DNA of 64,000 nucleotides from Strigamia acuminata. Lineage: Eukaryota > Arthropoda > Chilopoda > Geophilomorpha > Linotaeniidae. Position numbers and translations under genes: made by a program. Location: assembly GCA_949358305.1 (NCBI GenBank), contig OX442314.1, forward strand, positions 22,809,060 to 22,873,059, in the 5' to 3' direction. Below are positions 13,656 through 24,396 of this stretch, one piece after another (position 1 is the stretch's first letter; each line of letters opens with the position of its first letter). The notes beneath the pieces were generated by a model. That model had not been told where the DNA came from, searched no databases, and saw only the letters and a list, made by a program, of their open reading frames with translations.

Positions 13656-16600
13656 CTGCGAAAGAAATAAAACGTGGCGTAAGAATTTGCTTTTCTTTTC
13701 CCCTCCTTCGTTTTAATTAGTAAATTTTCGTGTAGGAATGCACATTTTTGACTCTCCTACAACCAAGAATTCTCAATAAAGCACCTAACTTTGACAAAAA
13801 CCACATCTTTAACCTTTTTATTACACCGGACTGAACTTTAGGCTTACCACGTTAAAGTTCAGTTGTTGTGCACACTACTTTATAAACATTTTCTTTATCC
13901 TACAACAACGTGCACACAATTTTTACCATTCACATGTGACGATGACGTACCGGCGCAAGTAATTAACATACTTGGCCAAAACTAGTCAAACTTCCTATGT
14001 TGTGATAAGGTTAACATGAGAAAATAGTGAACTGTGCAATTGAGGTATGGCTTCGGGTCCTGGTTTGAATCTGGTGTAATGCGTTGTTATCCGAAAGGTA
14101 CGGTTGGCTTTTCTGCATCACCACAACTTTGGATGGATATTGGTTTAAATAGCTGTGTTCAAGTATTTACCAATTGACCACTTATAAATATAATAATATT
14201 TATAACTGGTGTTTAGTTGTCATCAAATGGGGATTATTAACAAGTAAACTGTGATCAGGTTACTGTGTATAATTCTGGTTCCGGTTCGGTTAGTGTAAAT
14301 GGTATTTCATTCGCACATAACTGAATACAGTAAGCTATATGTTACGAATGCATCTATCTCTGGAGGAAGTATCCGATTCAAGCATAAACTGGTTTATGAC
14401 ATGATAAAGCTGGAAATATAACTAACTAAATTGTTTTACAATTTAGTTGGCTAAATCTTGATTTGTTTTCACTAAGCTGTTCAGCAGCCTTAGTTTACCA
14501 AATCTGGAATGCATTAAGGTATTATAACTGTTGAATTATATCGGGTTCAATGGTCAACGCCACTCAACACCGGACACGATCTACAACCATATCAGACCGG
14601 ACGGTAAATCTCACACCGGGTGCGGTCTCCTCCTATACCGAGCCCAATGGTAAATATCATCCATCACCGGACACAGTCTCCCAGTATATCGAACCCGATG
14701 GCCCTAGTCATCGCCGAGTGTGATCTACAAATCTTTATCATGTCCAATGGCAAACGCCCATCACCAGACACGATCTCCTCACGACCACATGGCCGTCATC
14801 GGGCACCTGGACGTATGGCATTATATCACCCATCTCCAAGTCAAGTGTACGACGTTGTGGGTTTTCATAGATACACAGCTTTACAGATGAAAGGTGCTTG
14901 CACAAAATGTTGTGCAAGCGGGCTCAAGTAAGTATAGGGTTTCCAACAAATATCATGACAAGAGCGAGTAATTTCCGGTTTGTAGGGAAATATATACGCT
15001 GACAGGATTACTAGATTAACCATTGCCCCAATAGGGACATTGGTCTCCAGAATCCTTACAATCCTTGAAGACAGGAACATCATACACAGAACCTAGCTCT
15101 CTTTTAGGAGAAAACAAGAACTGGATACCTAGGACACTTTCGAGATTAAGTCTTTTGACTTAATCCGAATAGGGTCTGAACTCTGTGCAGATGGGCTCAG
15201 GCGTCATAATCTTTTAATCCAGTTTTATGATAAATTCAACGAATATTATCAAAATAGAGCTAAAATAAATGTTACGTAAATAAATATATTATAAAAGTGC
15301 GATCTGACGTTAAACTAACATAAGACACGATTTTATGTAGTTTACTTTCAAGTTGTACCATTCCTGTTAAATTTACCGCTAAATGATCGAAAACGCCATC
15401 TATTGGCAAAATTAGTCATTTATTTGGGATAAACAGTGAAATGTGTGTGACGGTTATGCTGTTTATTATCAAAAATTGGGTCTTTTAATATTACCATTAT
15501 CAGTTGCGCTGTCCCGTTTAGTGCAAATTAAACTTAAGCTTACAGTTATTTCTCTCATGCCTTGTTTGTGTTCACCCTTTGAAGTCTCATGCTTCTGTTC
15601 CAGTATTGGATCCAGATGCCCAACAAGTCAAGAAGACCTTTTATACTATTCCTTTGGTTTATTAGAATAAGGTTATTAAAATTTCTACACAATTTCAATA
15701 AGGACAATGAAAATGTTGCTGAGAGATGAGCTACTCGTATGGGTCCCTCTTGGTGTTCACAGGCCCTAATCACTTTTACTCCGAAATGTCATTTTAGAAT
15801 TATTTTCGAAAATGTTTTCAAGTTTTAGTTCCATAATCTGTTATTCTTATTTTTTAAAGAAATCTTTCTATTTTTTTTTACCTTTCTTCGTGACACTCAA
15901 AATTTCTAGGACTCTAGAAACTGTGCCTAAAGTGCATAATGGGAAATCCGTCCCTGTGTGCAAAATAGGGTCGTGCACTGATCAATAATAGGCTTCATTG
16001 GCAATGCTAATAACTTACAATAATGTTCGCAAGCATAATTAGAAAGGACCTGTAATGCTCTTGAGAGATATAACAAGCAGGGTAGAACTTTAAAATAACA
16101 TGCACAATTTTATCCCAAGGCATCTAAGCTGAATAAATGACCCTGTTTTAAATTAGTATTTATGATCCTAAAAAGGAACGTATTTACAATTCAAAACTCC
16201 ATTAAAACACATGAGACCAAAACCATAATTTGGCACTTTATAGCTCAGTATTATTATTCAAGCAATGCTTAAAGTTATACATGAGTACTGGTATTAAAGA
16301 TGCAACATTCCAAGTGGGATAGTTTTAAAAACTAAACGATTAGTTGCATCGAATCTCATTTTAATGCGTTTCTGACATTGGAAAATATAAATAAGTGAAT
16401 TTATCTTCAATTCGAACCAGAAGTCTCGAGACATTTAACTGACATACATCTGGAACACCAATCTATAAAATATGAAACAAAAAAAAAATAAAACCTTTAA
16501 AAAATTGCTAAACAAGAGCATGAATTAAAAACGCTTTCATTTCCAGCGTTTTTCTTCTCGTTTATTGCATCTTGGGAGAAACGTCAAAAATATTTTCTGT

Positions 16601-19600
16601 TTTTGAATGTGCGTTATTGTATGGGAATGACAGATTGGCAGTTGGTATACTCAGATAAAGAAAAATATAGTGACGAATTCAACGAGAGTTGTTTTGACGT
16701 TTTGGTCTTTAAGCAGATAGCGAGACAAGTGTGGGCGGCAAGAGTTTAACTAACATGAAGAAGATGAATGGGAGTTTGTGATTTTCACAAACATATATGT
16801 TCAGTATTTGAAATTGTTAGCATTAAAGCTGGATGCTTTCCACCCCCACCAAAACGTATACACATTATAAATTTCACAAATATTTATCTCGTGGAATTTA
16901 CAATTGCAATATCCCCAGCCCAATAAGGGATGCTACAAGGTAAGCAGTTTTATCTTGCGCACCAAAGTATTTTATGTGCAGTGGTTTCGGAAGTGCTTGG
17001 CAACACTACAAATTACGTTCATTCGCAGCACGAATAAATTGCAAAATGTTTATTTGGCCAAATGCTAATGTTGCTTTCTCAAGTCACCGGCCTTCGCTAA
17101 AGCGGCGGCCAATAAATTACTTGGTTATTACACATTTCCCCAGTCTGATTATGAGTTGGAATTCTAAATAATAAAAAAAAAAAATGTCGATGTAAAGCAG
17201 CTTGGCATCCAACTGACACGGGGCGTGCTTCAAAATCTTTCTTCCTCTCCTCACTCCACCAGGTGGAAGGAGCGACGGATATGCCAATGGGTGCCGTTAG
17301 CTTCCTCGAGAATTCTGAGCCAGTTTGAGCGCGCAAAATACGAGGACATAACTGTCAACCCCGTTTGGTTTGAAGGAGCCTTTATTGGGAGTCCCTTCAG
17401 AGCGATCTATAATTCTCGTCCACAATATCTTCTCTCTCTTTCTCTCTCTCTCTCTCGCTCGCGCGCGCTTTCGTTCTCTCTGGTGCTTCTCGGTTCTGGC
17501 CCCCAGAGGGCGGTAAGAAGCAAGGAGAATAATAAAAAAGAAAAACGGAATAAAGATGAAAATAAATTGTTTATCTGCTGACAATTTTTATCGGCTTCAA
17601 ACGCGACTAAAGGGACTTTAGACGACACGCTCCGACTTATAATTAGCATTAGTTTATATTAGTGTTCTTAATTCTGTGGAGAGGATGGCAAGATTGAAAA
17701 CGATACATTTCGCCGAGGCCTCTTAAGAGCTTTAAATTAACCAGTTCTTGAAACTTGGGAACGTAATCATCAATTCTTAACGCTGCAGAAAAAGGTAAAT
17801 AGAAAGAATCTATGCTTGTCAATTCTCTTTTGCATTCTTAATAGAAATAAGAATTGCCGTTACAGTTTGAAGCGTTTTTAAACGTAATTACTTTAATTTG
17901 TTTACGACACGGAGTATCTGTAGATCCACGGCTCTGTTCAGAGGGCAAATGAAGGGTACATGGAAGAAATTCTTTCTATTTAATCACACATTTGCATTTC
18001 CTGATAGGTACCGCTGGAAAAAGTTGTTAAAATGTGGATAATTACCATTATAGGAAAGAACAAAGCGATATTCAAAATTTCACATAACATATTTGCACAT
18101 GTTATCCACATTTCAATGAGACAACAATGGGAGAGAGAGAGCTGTTATTGACAGGTGAATAGAGGCAAAATTTTGGCAAGCAATGAAAGAGTAATGTATA
18201 AGTGGAACAGCATTGCTAAAATATCATTCATTGCTTGCGGAATGGTCTCAATTTAAAATCGCACTGCATTAAAATTAATCATCATTTAGCCTACTTATAA
18301 GCACGAGGATTATTGGCTTCTAGCTTCAACAACATCATTTATAATGTTATAATATATGAATGCTTTATTTATGTGCCATATTTGTGCGTTATTCAAAGAA
18401 CTCCGATGTTTAACACTAAGCTGCATTCAAAAACTAAAACATTTTGTGTTTTAGTTCAATTTTAAAACAAAAATGACATCATTTCCTGTTTAAACCCATG
18501 TTAAAACTTAAAATACATTTTTTTATTTTAGTTTTTGAATGCAGCTAGTGTTTAAGACAACGCTTCTGAAACTATTTAATGTAAACAGACCACTATTTTT
18601 GTCTCAATGTGTTACGGACCAATATCATATTTTGTCCCAATGTGTTACGGATCGGTAAGCTAATATTGTTTTAACGGTTAAGTGGCGGACCGGCAGCCTC
18701 TTGCTGTTGTAAGAAGTAACAAAATTACAGGAAGAAAATTTTTTAAAGTTTGAAGATATGGTCAATGCGTTTTAGAAATTAAACATACATACCTGCAAGT
18801 AACATTTCTACGTCCTCGGATTCTGGGAAAAGATCTAAAGCTTCTGTTTGATCTGCTTCAGGATAACTATGTGTAAAGAAAAAAAAAAGTGATGAGTGGA
18901 CGTCTGTCGCCATCTAGTGCCGAACAGTAAAAGTTCATTTAAAAACTTTCTGAAATTGATTGCAGATGGCAACGCTGTGGTTAAGTATTGATTTTGTCAT
19001 CAGTATTAATATTTGTTTTTGTAATGTTTCAGATTGTTAAATGAAAGAATATTTTTCTTTGGAAAAATGATGCACTATTGTGGTCCGATTGTGGTCAAGA
19101 AGAATCGTTCAAAACTCCATAATTTAATAAATTCAACTTACATTTGATGAGCAATTGTTTCTTGTTCAGTAGATGTTGAATCTGGTTGATTGACTTCGTG
19201 TTTTGTTCTGTCTCCTGGATCTAATTTTATATAACCAAAAAATAATAGGAATAATAATCGTGTGATCGCTGGTATTTTAAGTTTTGTTTCTACACAATAG
19301 ATGGCGGTAATGGCTTAAAGATGCAAGAAAACAAAAAAAATGTAGAATAATTTAGTTTACCGACACCTAGATGGCGCCACCATAACAGGACCGTTGCTGA
19401 AAGCAAATAAAACTTCTTTTGGTAGGTTACAAGGTGAGGTTAGCAACCAACGTTTGATGATACGGACAGTTTGGTTGACACAAAGATTACGAAATTTATT
19501 ATGGGTAATGTAAAAATTAAAAGTTATTTTACATTTTACAGTTGAAGTTGGCTATCGCGTTTTAAAAACGCCTATATCAAATAATTGCTAATTTATTCAT

Positions 19601-22600
19601 GCAATACGCAAGTCCCATTCAAAGTGATCACTAATCAAAATATTAAACCTTCCGAAAGAAATTTTGCTTCTTTAAAGTTAGTTTGTAACAAAAAAATAAA
19701 TAATAACAAATATCTCTCATAGGAATAACACGGAACAGAACAAAAAGCGGTCTAAAAGTGCAAACTTCACAAATTGACCTACTTTATTTGATTCATTCAC
19801 AAAATTGTCCATTTTCAATACTCGGCATCAATTACAGAACACTAAATGGTTAAACCAAACAATTGTTCGGTGTTGTTTGGCAGCTGAACGAGCCATAAAC
19901 ATAAATCACGTGGTACAACAAAAACCGGTTGTACCCCGTTGAACACGAGAGGCTCATTTTGGATGCCCCTCAGGGGGCAGATGGCGAGCAGCCACAAGGT
20001 GAGCCCCATTCATGCACCCGAGGTGCCCATGTCATTGCGGGCAGGTAATTTAGTGAGTGGGCAGGGAGAGGAGACAGGTGCAACCAAAGGAGCGGTGGGT
20101 CAAGCCACTCGTGCGCACTTTCAACTGGGGTAAGTAAGTGCAAATAACTCAGGCACACCATACATTTTTTTTTATCTATCTCTTAACTTTTATTTAATTT
20201 TTCCCTCCCGTTTATTGCGAATTTAAATTCTCGTACTTCTACGCGCAAGTGATTTAACACACGACGGAGTTCAAATTGGATTCAATTTTTCTTGCTTAAA
20301 ACTGCTAATTTTCCTGACATTTGTTTCGAATTACAGTCGCAAAGTTGTAGAAGTATTTTCTGGGGAAAACGGTCTGGAAAGTCTTCTAGAACTTTCTAAA
20401 CGAGGCGTAGCAGTTTGAGATTTTTAGAGAAAAATTTTCTACCAAAGTTTGAACAGTTTAATTGAATTTGTTGAACACGAGCCAAACTACTTAACTTTGA
20501 TTGCTCTAACAAGTGGATCGCTAAAAGAAAAATGTCTCAATCAGTAAAAAATCAATTTAAATCAAATATTAATCAAAATTCGCCTGAAATTTACTGAGAA
20601 AACGAGGAATTTGTTGTTAAAAACATGTCACTTTATGTTGTGGACAAATTGATTAACTGTCAACCAACAATGTCGAGCGTAAAATAGATATTACCGTACA
20701 CACATTTTTAATGACTACAGTAATAGCCTCAAAAATTTGCTCGCAAAAAAAAGAACCAAAAAATGCACGTCTGGCACAAAAATGTGAAAAATCGAAATCA
20801 GAATCAACCACCTTAAGTGAAACGCATTCAAGGTTATTTGGCAGGTAAAAAGCCAACTCTTTAATCAAGCGACTTTGAAAAACAAGAGGGCTATTTTGGA
20901 CAAGTATTGTTTACTGTTTTCTCGCAGCCCACACACACCCCTCTCCCAATGTCCATCTGTTGTCCCCCTTCAACCAAATATAGTATTATTTGTTTGCTGC
21001 ACATTATTTATAGCCTCCGCTACAAAAGTGTCCAGATGCGGCAACAGAAGCAACAGCGGCAACGTCCACTCGGTTCCAAAATGCATCTAGTAAACAACAA
21101 TGCGCACAATTCGGCACAGAGTGGGGAGGGGTCGCCAAGAAGCAACACAAAGACGTCGCATCTGCTCCTCCAAATTTTCTCATTTACCAGATACTCGCAA
21201 CTCCAGCGTTTACGACTCACTTCCGGTTGGGTTGCACGAGGTTTGTTTGGGTAGCCATGTTGCGCCAGATCACGCCCTCGGGCTGGGTTCACCACATCAG
21301 CCAATCAATAAGATCGAGACGGGGGTGGCAACCAATGACTGGTCACTCTTCTTTTTTTATTTATATATTTTTTTAAAAAACTCATTCGATTGGACCCAAA
21401 GGGTGGATTAAAAGAGGTAATTCTCCGCCTTATCAATTACCGACTCAAATTTAATGCATTTTTTTGTGCTTTTCTAGTTGTAAAAATAGCGAAATGTCAT
21501 TTATTCGGCCATGAATCGTCGTGGAAATGGAATGAATGGGATTTAAATCATCCTAAAATGACGTTTGAGGTTAGAAATGTGACATTTCTCAATATTTTAA
21601 TTCCTGGCGCTATAGAAAAATGGGGGAGGGAGAGTTATCAAAAATTATCACTGTCGAATGTAACAAAAGCGAGTTAAATGTGTGATGAATTGGTGCAAAA
21701 CCTATTTCAGGGGGAGGTGTCCTAATTAAAACATGAGATGAATTATTATGGCCATAAAAAACCCAAGGCGAAGCGCCAAGTGTCCCTAATCTCAAACTGA
21801 TACTCACTAATGACCCACAGCCTACACTTGTATTTATTTCTTGCCTTCAACACTTCATATCTCACACTCCACTCAAATGGCGTAATTACGCTTAACATTA
21901 CTGATATACACCACTTGAACAACAATGATATCAACTATTCTTCTACATTAAATTCGACAACTTAATGTTAAACAACTTATTTACACTTTTCGTCAAAAGT
22001 TTCTTCACGAGTTTCAATTTAAATACCTTTTAGAAGATGAGCAATTTCTGATGGATCCATTGTTTCTAACTGTTGCAGGCATAGTGATTTCAGTTCGTGT
22101 GTTGACACGTTCTAAAAGAGAATATATATATATAGTCAAATCTTGAGAAAATTCGTTTAACTGGATTAATTTTGCAGAAAAACATAAAACAGATGTTTAT
22201 TTTTTTTAAAATTAAATGTACACTTTGCATGCTGAGTGATGAGTGTTTAAAAAGTGATTCTGGGACAATAAGATATTAAAAATTTATCATTTTCTCGCTA
22301 TATAACCGCTATAAAACCGGGTATATCTTCGAAAATAACTCGATATCTGACAGATCAACTAAAACGAAACGTGTTAAGACGAGAAAAGTTATTTTTTAAA
22401 TATTTTTAATTCATCTATTAGTTTTTTTTTAATACTTTGTGTTTTAGGTAACAAAGGGTTTCATTCTAAATTTTGGATTTCCCATTTAGATGGGAATGAA
22501 TCTTTCAGTTCTCTTTTCCGTTTTCCCCCTTGCACTCCGAGGTCCGTGAAACTTTTATAAGCAGAAGAGTCCACTGCATATACACACATTTTTTTTCCCT

Positions 22601-24396
22601 TTTCCTCTTTCTTGCGGACTGGTCGTGCTGCGAAATTCGATTGACTGACTTGTGCAGTTGCTAATGAAAGAGCAAACGTAAATTAACCTTTGACATGTCA
22701 CTTAAAACTCATTTCTAAATGATTTAACGTACGGATAAAACGTTAAAAACCGTCATACCCACAATACAATTTAAAATACACATTAAAATATCTAAATCGA
22801 ACCTTTCTCCAACCAACGATTAATAAAAATTCACACAGACACGTTTTTAAATCGAAAAACGAAACAATTTATTTATTTTCGCTCACGAGCCACTCGGGCG
22901 CTTTTCTATATCTCTTCAAGGAATATTAATAATGTAACACACAAATACAAACAAACAAACAAAAAAAGACACAAAATAAACGTAGTCAAAAGTTAAAGTT
23001 GCACAATAACATAAAAACACCTCTGGGGAAATTTTTCCATTTCACTTGAACTGCTTCATTGACCACAGACAGGACTGTGCCGGCTAGTGTATGGTGGTAG
23101 GGTGAGGAGTAGGAGCTAGATATGTCAATACCCGAGTTATTAAACTAAACCCCCCACCCCCCTACTCCTTACTCCTTACTCTCTCCCTAAACATTCAATC
23201 ACTCAGTACGCTTGCGCACTATGTATCAGCATTTGTGACTGGTTGTCTGACCTGGAGGATGGGGGGTAGGAGTGACCGAAGCCCCGCCTCGCCAATAGCC
23301 TGGAATGATTCGTCGATCAGTCGGCGATGGTCCGTCGTGAAGCTGGACAAGGGCTGAAAAAGCCGTTTAGTCGAGTGGCCCATCTGAAATCACAATTTAG
23401 GGTTAGGACTATCAATAATAGATCTTCACATCACATGGGAATTGCTCAAGAATGCAGATGGAGTGGGGAGGGAAAATAGAGAAAACAGGAGGAGGGTCAT
23501 TCATTCGGACAGTGAGTGTGCGAGCGAGGGCCGAGGGGGTCGGTACATTTTCACTATTTCTTATCTCGGCTCAATTTGCTAAGAGAGGGCCAGCAGGGCT
23601 GCCACTGCTTTTCAATGGTACTTTAAAATTCCGTGTCGGTCGACTGAAGGACTGGCCACGTTTTGGGTGCTCGAGAGCCTGTTTGGAAATTGCTAGAAGA
23701 ATTGAATAGAATTTTACGAGGTCCCGCAATGCTTTGCTTTGACCTGAGAGCAAAAGGTACAGAAAGGGCATGAGGTCGATTCGAATTTCGAAGTGGGTCA
23801 ACTGGATTCAGTTAGTACTTTGAGCAAATTCTGTACGGAGTGGACATTTAAATGGAAATAAATAAATAAATAAATAAAATGTTTATTCTAAGTGGGTTTT
23901 ATTTCGATTTCTTTGTTTACACTGCAGAAAATAAGAAAATAAGCATTTTGACTTGCATTTGGAATGCTTTTATTTATTTATTTTTCTTTAAAAGTTCAAA
24001 TTAGTGGGGATCGTGTAGAATTGTGAGTTGGATTCATAAATGAAATGTTTATGAGTGTAGCATTTAATATTCTGCATTTATGTTGAAAATAACAGGTCAT
24101 TAAAGTCTAAAAACTAAATCCACACACGAAAGTGTGAACTTTTTTAACCTTCAGTTTGGCTACTGAACTTCTATTTTTTTTTGACCGAAATTGACATATT
24201 CCCGGTCGATAGTTTGTCCTATATAAGTTTGTTGGGGTGATTATTAATCTAAACTAAGTCCTCTTTTAATTGTTAAATTATTTTTTCAACTTTCAACACC
24301 ATCTTTGATCTACTGATCCATTTATACTTCGTCTTTTTCCGAAGATTTTTTCGATTTCTTCTTCCGGCTTTTCTCCTGAGTCGAATCTGGCAACAT
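13489..24396 (-). CDS. CAAP1: CAAP1 orthologue, six coding exons, 201 aa
   Basis: Caspase activity and apoptosis inhibitor 1 is a conserved animal protein; human CAAP1 (361 aa) restrains the caspase-9/caspase-3 amplification step of apoptosis. The coding sequence was assembled from minus-strand exons 24328-24396, 23252-23383, 22027-22111, 19142-19220, 18793-18866 and 13489-13655. Every intron is GT-AG and every junction keeps one frame, giving 606 nt including TGA. In order the protein has a lysine/serine-rich N-terminus (KSRKKKSKKSSEKDE), then a helical core (DESFQAIGEAGLRSLLPPIL, HELKSLCLQQLETMDPSEIA) matching the CAAP1 core of the type GEKKLQKMLPDVL. An acidic low-complexity linker follows, and the C-terminal MEILELELRARAIKALLRSQ corresponds to the family's hallmark LELEMRARAIKAL. 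It is shorter than the human protein because the N-terminus and linker are reduced. A T-rich acceptor (TTGTAG) 14 nt before the start codon suggests a 5' UTR exon further upstream. The family call is strong; the exact first exon is less certain. Confidence 0.85.
14540..14835. repeat. Degenerate minisatellite, about 48-bp unit, about 6 copies
   Basis: The word CACCGGACACGATCTCC and variants recur at about 14568, 14614, 14665, 14711, 14762 and 14808, that is every 46-51 bp. Each is preceded by a variant of CAATGGTAAA. The units are clearly diverged, so the array is old. It is far richer in G+C than the surrounding intron and creates a spurious open frame. Confidence 0.75.
17428..17456. repeat. 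(TC)n microsatellite
   Basis: This is an almost uninterrupted TC run inside CAAP1 intron 5. The Ser/Leu-rich and Arg/Glu-rich frames read through it on both strands are artefacts. Confidence 0.85.
18414..18551. mobile_element. Small MITE flanked by TTAA
   Basis: The terminal inverted repeats carry GCTGCATTCAAAAACTAAAA at both ends (about 18420-18439 and 18526-18545), with CACTA-type ends beyond them. TTAA stands directly outside each end (18410-18413 and 18552-18555). TTAA is the target duplication of piggyBac-type elements, so a non-autonomous piggyBac-like MITE is the best reading. It has no coding capacity. The ends are offset by one base, so the exact boundary is uncertain. Confidence 0.65.
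18558..18720. mobile_element. Probable degraded hAT terminal fragment
   Basis: The fragment starts CAACGCTTCTGAAACTATTT and contains two near-copies of CAATGTGTTACGGA (18605-18618 and 18638-18651) and a GCGGACCGGCAG word. These resemble the ends of known hAT elements in arthropods. The matching right end is missing, so it is truncated or misread. Confidence 0.35.
18793..18866 (-). CDS. CAAP1: CAAP1 coding exon 5
   Basis: The 74-nt exon lies between acceptor TACACATAG and donor TTGCAG|GTATGT. It encodes an acidic segment (EALDLFPESEDVEMLLAD). The phases match on both sides. Confidence 0.78.
19142..19220 (-). CDS. CAAP1: CAAP1 coding exon 4
   Basis: The 79-nt exon lies between acceptor AAAATTAG and donor CAAAT|GTAAGT. 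It encodes part of the polar, acidic linker (DPGDRTKHEVNQPDSTST). It is little conserved and is accepted because both splice sites are good and the phases fit. Confidence 0.75.
19221..22026 (-). other. CAAP1: CAAP1 intron 3 (2.8 kb)
   Basis: The intron holds CTCF-like words at 19294-19305 and 19364-19375, a G+C-rich patch at 19930-20140 and an ETS-type ACTTCCGGT at 21219-21227. No nested gene could be supported. Confidence 0.5.
22027..22111 (-). CDS. CAAP1: CAAP1 coding exon 3
   Basis: The 85-nt exon lies between TTCTCTTTTAG and AAAAG|GTATTT. It encodes NVSTHELKSLCLQQLETMD and continues the conserved core; the end is phase 1. Confidence 0.85.
22112..23251 (-). other. CAAP1: CAAP1 intron 2 (1.1 kb)
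   Basis: This is AT-rich apart from a C/G-rich stretch at 23080-23290. That stretch holds a partly inverted GGAGTAGGAG / CTCCTTACTCC motif. Nothing coding is seen. Confidence 0.55.
23252..23383 (-). CDS. CAAP1: CAAP1 coding exon 2
   Basis: The exon lies between acceptor TGATTTCAG and donor CAG|GTCAGA and has 44 codons in phase 0. It holds the first half of the conserved CAAP1 core (SFQAIGEAGLRSLLPPILQ). It opens with ATG, so it could act as an alternative start, but the good acceptor directly before it argues for an upstream exon. Confidence 0.82.
23384..24327 (-). other. CAAP1: CAAP1 intron 1 (0.9 kb)
   Basis: This spacer contains a short TAAA microsatellite (about 23856-23879). Its existence depends on the exon 1 call being right. 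Confidence 0.5.
24328..24396 (-). CDS. CAAP1: CAAP1 coding exon 1
   Basis: This exon encodes 23 residues starting MLPDSTQEKSRKKK, a basic, probably nuclear-localising N-terminus like that of vertebrate CAAP1. Its donor is GAA|GTATAA, weaker than the others, and it joins exon 2 in phase 0. Of the six exons it rests on the least conservation. Confidence 0.65.

Larger units (their letters stand above)
13656..18792 (-). other. CAAP1: CAAP1 intron 5 (5.1 kb)
   Basis: The longest intron of the gene holds the degenerate minisatellite at 14540-14835, the TTAA-flanked MITE at 18414-18551, a hAT-like remnant at 18558-18720 and a TC microsatellite at 17428-17456. It also has CTCF-like words at 15395-15406 and 17500-17511. 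No coding exon of another gene was found in it. Confidence 0.6.

Noticed and set aside
14620-14931. 103-codon Pro/Ser-rich frame
   Set aside because: It is a translation of the 48-bp minisatellite, with no independent support.
17225-17649. Ser/Leu-rich and Arg/Glu-rich frames on both strands
   Set aside because: They are produced by the TC microsatellite.
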